Shown one piece after another: positions 61,806-64,000 of a stretch of 64,000 bases of DNA (position 1 is the stretch's first letter; each line of letters opens with the position of its first letter). Below the pieces are notes generated by a model. The model was not told where the DNA came from and ran no database searches. It was given only the letters and a program-made list of their open reading frames with translations. The stretch spans positions 248,001 through 312,000 of the forward strand of contig CALRTC020000002.1 in assembly GCA_943371025.1 (NCBI GenBank), read 5' to 3'. The position numbers and the translations under genes were made by a program. This DNA is from Niveispirillum sp943371025. GTDB lineage: Bacteria > Pseudomonadota > Alphaproteobacteria > Azospirillales > Azospirillaceae.

Positions 61806-63614
61806 ATGCGCATCATCCTGCGGGTTTTCGCCATCATCGGCTTCCTGTCGGTGCTTATCGTCGCCGGTTTCATCGGCCTGGGCATTCATTTCGCCAACCG
61901 GGCGCCGAAGCTGCCGGACAGCATCGTGCTGGAACTGGACCTGGATCAGCCCCTGTCGGAGGCCCCGGCCAACGACCCCATCTCCGGCCTGCTGGGGGAA
62001 AAGAAGACGACGGTGGAGGATGTGGTGCGCACCCTGGCGCGCGCCACCAAGGATGACCGCGTGAAGGGCATCATCGCCCGCACCGGTGACGCCCGCTATT
62101 CCTTCGCCGTGACGCAGGAACTGCGCGACAGCATCGCCAAGCTGCGCAAATCCGGCCGCTTTGCCATCGCCCATGCCGAAAGCTTCGGCGAGGGCGGCAA
62201 TGCCATGCAGCCCTATTACCTGTCGACCGCCTTCGAACAGGTGTGGCTGCAGCCCATGGGCGATCTGGCCGTCACGGGCCTGCGCGCCGAAATGGCCTTC
62301 CTGCGCGGCACGCTGGACAAGCTGAAGGTGGAGCCGCAGTTCCGCAAGCGCGAGGAATACAAGTCCTTCGCGGAACAATATACGGAAACCGAACCCTCCC
62401 CGGCCAACCGGGAGGCGATGGATGCCCTGGTCGGCGACCTGTTCAACCAGTGGGTCACCGATGTGGCCCAGGCCCGCGGTGTCAACGAGGCGGCCGTGCG
62501 CGCCGCCGTGGACAAGGCCCCGCTGCTGGACAAGGACGCGGTGGAAGCCAAGCTGATCGACAAGCTGGCCTATTGGGACGAGGCGGTGGATTGGGCGCTG
62601 GACAAGGCCAAGACCGCTGGCGCCACGGGCAAGCCGGAACTGGTCGACCTGCATGATTACATGCGCTCGCCGCCGCCCGGCATCGACATGAATCTGGCTG
62701 ACGCGCCCATGGTGGCCATCATCGTCGGCGAAGGCGCCATCATGCGCGGTGACAGCCAGTCCGACCCCTTCTCCGGGGACGAGGTGTTCGGCGCCGCCAC
62801 CATCGCCGCCGCCTTTGACGAGGCGATCGAGAATGACAAGGTCAAGGCCATCCTGTTCCGCGTGAACAGCCCCGGCGGCAGCGCCGTGGCATCGGAGGTG
62901 GTGCGCCGCAAGGTGCTGAAGGCCAAGGCGGCCGGCAAGCCCGTGGTCATCTCCATGGGCGCCGTTGCGGCGTCCGGCGGCTATTGGGTGTCGATGGGCG
63001 CGGACCGCATCGTGGCCCAGCCGGCCACGATCACCGGCTCCATCGGCGTCATCGCCGGCAAGATGGTGACGCGCGGCCTGACCGACATGGTGGGCGTGAA
63101 TTTCGAGGCCATCGGCCGTGGTGCCAATGCGGGCATGTGGTCGCCCAACACGCCCTTTACGCCGGAGCAGGAAGAACGTCTGAACGCCTTCCTGGACTCA
63201 ACCTACGCCACCTTCACCCAGGGTGTGGCCGCGGGGCGCAACCTGCCGCTGGACAAGGTGAAGCAGATCGCCAAGGGCCGCGTCTATACGGGCCGCCAGG
63301 CCCTGGAACTGGGGCTGGTGGACAAGCTGGGCGGCTATGTGACCGCCATGGGCGAAGTGCGGTCGCTGCTGAAGCTGGCCGAAGATGCGCCTGTGACGGC
63401 CATCCGCCTGCCGCACAAGCGGTCGCAGTTCGAGGTGCTGATGAACCTGCTGTCGGGGGATACCCGCGTGTCGCTGACCGATGCCATGGCTGCGCGTGTC
63501 ACGGCCCGTACGCTGGCCCCGCTGAAGCCCGCCATGACCACCCTGGCGCCCTATCTGCATGCCAACCAGGAAATGTCCGCCGCCATGCCGCCGATGGTGG
63601 CGCACGGGTTCTGA
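61806..63614 (+). CDS. sppA: Signal peptide peptidase SppA, long (67K) type
   Basis: A 602-residue inner-membrane protease with an N-terminal anchor (FAIIGFLSVLIVAGFIGLGI) and two tandem peptidase S49 domains. The catalytic dyad is Lys186 in REEYKSFAEQYTETE (N-terminal domain) and Ser390 in ISMGAVAASGGYW (C-terminal domain), as in E. coli SppA. NSPGGSAVASEVV and TGSIGVIAGKM complete the signature. It degrades signal peptides left in the membrane after export. It stands alone, with a terminator 30 bases after the stop. Confidence 0.96.
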   Translation: MRIILRVFAIIGFLSVLIVAGFIGLGIHFANRAPKLPDSIVLELDLDQPLSEAPANDPISGLLGEKKTTVEDVVRTLARATKDDRVKGIIARTGDARYSFAVTQELRDSIAKLRKSGRFAIAHAESFGEGGNAMQPYYLSTAFEQVWLQPMGDLAVTGLRAEMAFLRGTLDKLKVEPQFRKREEYKSFAEQYTETEPSPANREAMDALVGDLFNQWVTDVAQARGVNEAAVRAAVDKAPLLDKDAVEAKLIDKLAYWDEAVDWALDKAKTAGATGKPELVDLHDYMRSPPPGIDMNLADAPMVAIIVGEGAIMRGDSQSDPFSGDEVFGAATIAAAFDEAIENDKVKAILFRVNSPGGSAVASEVVRRKVLKAKAAGKPVVISMGAVAASGGYWVSMGADRIVAQPATITGSIGVIAGKMVTRGLTDMVGVNFEAIGRGANAGMWSPNTPFTPEQEERLNAFLDSTYATFTQGVAAGRNLPLDKVKQIAKGRVYTGRQALELGLVDKLGGYVTAMGEVRSLLKLAEDAPVTAIRLPHKRSQFEVLMNLLSGDTRVSLTDAMAARVTARTLAPLKPAMTTLAPYLHANQEMSAAMPPMVAHGF

Positions 63615-63642
63615 TCAAGGACAGTGCTGGAGACGATCTGTT

Positions 63643-63678
63643 CAGGCCCCGGCAGCGATGCCGGGGCCTGTTTTCTTT
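63643..63678 (+). terminator. Rho-independent terminator after sppA
   Basis: An 11-bp perfect stem (63643-63653 with 63660-63670), six-base loop and a TTTTCTTT tail. It separates sppA from the convergent GGDEF gene. Confidence 0.9.
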
Positions 63679-63693
63679 CATTCCATGCAGGCT

Positions 63694-64000
63694 TCAGGCC
63701 AGCACAACGCGGTTGCGGCCTTCCAGTTTCGCGGCATAGAGCGCGCGGTCGGCGCGGACCAGCAGCTGGTCCAGGCTTTCCCCGGACCGCAGGGCGGCGG
63801 CGCCGATGCTGACGGTCAGGTGGCGGCCATTGATGGCATCATTGCCGCTGCCCTCCACGGCGCTGCGCAGCCGCTCCGCCGCCAGGGCGGCCCCACCCGC
63901 ATCGGTGTCGGGCAGCAGCACGGCAAACTCCTCCCCGCCTACACGGCCCATGGCATCCTGGTTGCGCAGCACGCCATGGCAGGCGTTGCAGAACAAGGTC
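63694..64000 (-). CDS. Diguanylate cyclase, 3' part only
   Basis: About 100 C-terminal residues of a GGDEF domain; the gene enters from the right edge. The active-site loop reads RVGGEEFAVLLPDTD, followed by VSIGAAALRSGESLDQLLVR and ADRALYAAKLEGRNRVVLA, so the enzyme should be active. Upstream sensor domains are out of view. Confidence 0.93.
   Translation of the reverse strand, partial: TLFCNACHGVLRNQDAMGRVGGEEFAVLLPDTDAGGAALAAERLRSAVEGSGNDAINGRHLTVSIGAAALRSGESLDQLLVRADRALYAAKLEGRNRVVLA

Noticed and set aside
1..64000. CRISPR arrays, tRNA or rRNA genes, complete insertion sequences
   Set aside because: No regularly spaced repeats, no tRNA-like TTCGAAT arms outside genes or the riboswitch, and no transposase frame were found on either strand.

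Overview
The window is GC-rich DNA packed with bacterial housekeeping genes, and it reads as a chromosomal segment of an alphaproteobacterium, most probably Rhodospirillales/Azospirillaceae. That placement is inferred from gene content: a ~1,600-residue NAD-glutamate dehydrogenase, hflKC followed by a DUF2065 gene and an HtrA protease, putA facing an Lrp-type putR, the prkA-yeaH-spoVR operon, and GC-rich palindromes of types common in alphaproteobacterial intergenic DNA. No tRNA, rRNA, CRISPR array, prophage or complete insertion sequence was seen.

Layout. 1-9.6 kb: the 5' part of ubiX, a DUF465 gene, thiC under a TPP riboswitch, an ankyrin-repeat exported protein, the protein-quality-control operon hflK-hflC-DUF2065-htrA, and the Fe-S carrier gene mrp. 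9.7-19.4 kb: an acetyltransferase-fold gene with a cystathionine gamma-synthase gene, ubiA with a methyltransferase gene, an SbtA-like transporter with a LysR regulator, ubiD, and an ArsR repressor with a tandem SRPBCC protein. 19.4-27.9 kb: a hairpin-rich intergenic block, NAD-glutamate dehydrogenase divergent from an NrtR-like regulator, then two AT-rich orphan genes around a GNAT acetyltransferase. 27.9-36.9 kb: a peptide/amide catabolic locus (LytTR regulator, exported amidohydrolase, exported dipeptidase and RidA on one strand; a 5-oxoprolinase/hydantoinase on the other) followed by threonine ammonia-lyase. 36.9-42.8 kb: an AT-rich PIN-domain gene, folB, a GGDEF-EAL protein and a ~1 kb stretch without convincing genes. 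42.8-49 kb: prkA-yeaH-spoVR and leucine dehydrogenase. 49-56.5 kb: a peptidoglycan-binding membrane protein, a kinase-less phosphorelay protein facing an OmpR-type regulator, putA and putR. 56.5-58.3 kb: a decayed vapBC remnant, an AT-rich orphan gene and a DUF1905 gene. 58.3-64 kb: a Tat-exported alpha/beta-fold protein, pabB-pabC, sppA and the 3' part of a GGDEF gene.

Themes. Amino-acid nitrogen use is prominent: glutamate, leucine, proline, threonine and pyroglutamate or peptide degradation genes lie near the PrkA stress operon. Three ubiquinone genes (ubiX, ubiA, ubiD) are scattered over 17 kb. AT-rich orphan genes sit between core genes at about 25.9, 37.0 and 57.1 kb, with a smaller one at 27.1 kb; they are the best candidates for recently acquired and possibly undescribed functions. 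Starts were chosen by ribosome-binding site and family length, and several are shorter than the longest open frame. All family assignments come from reading motifs; no database search was run.
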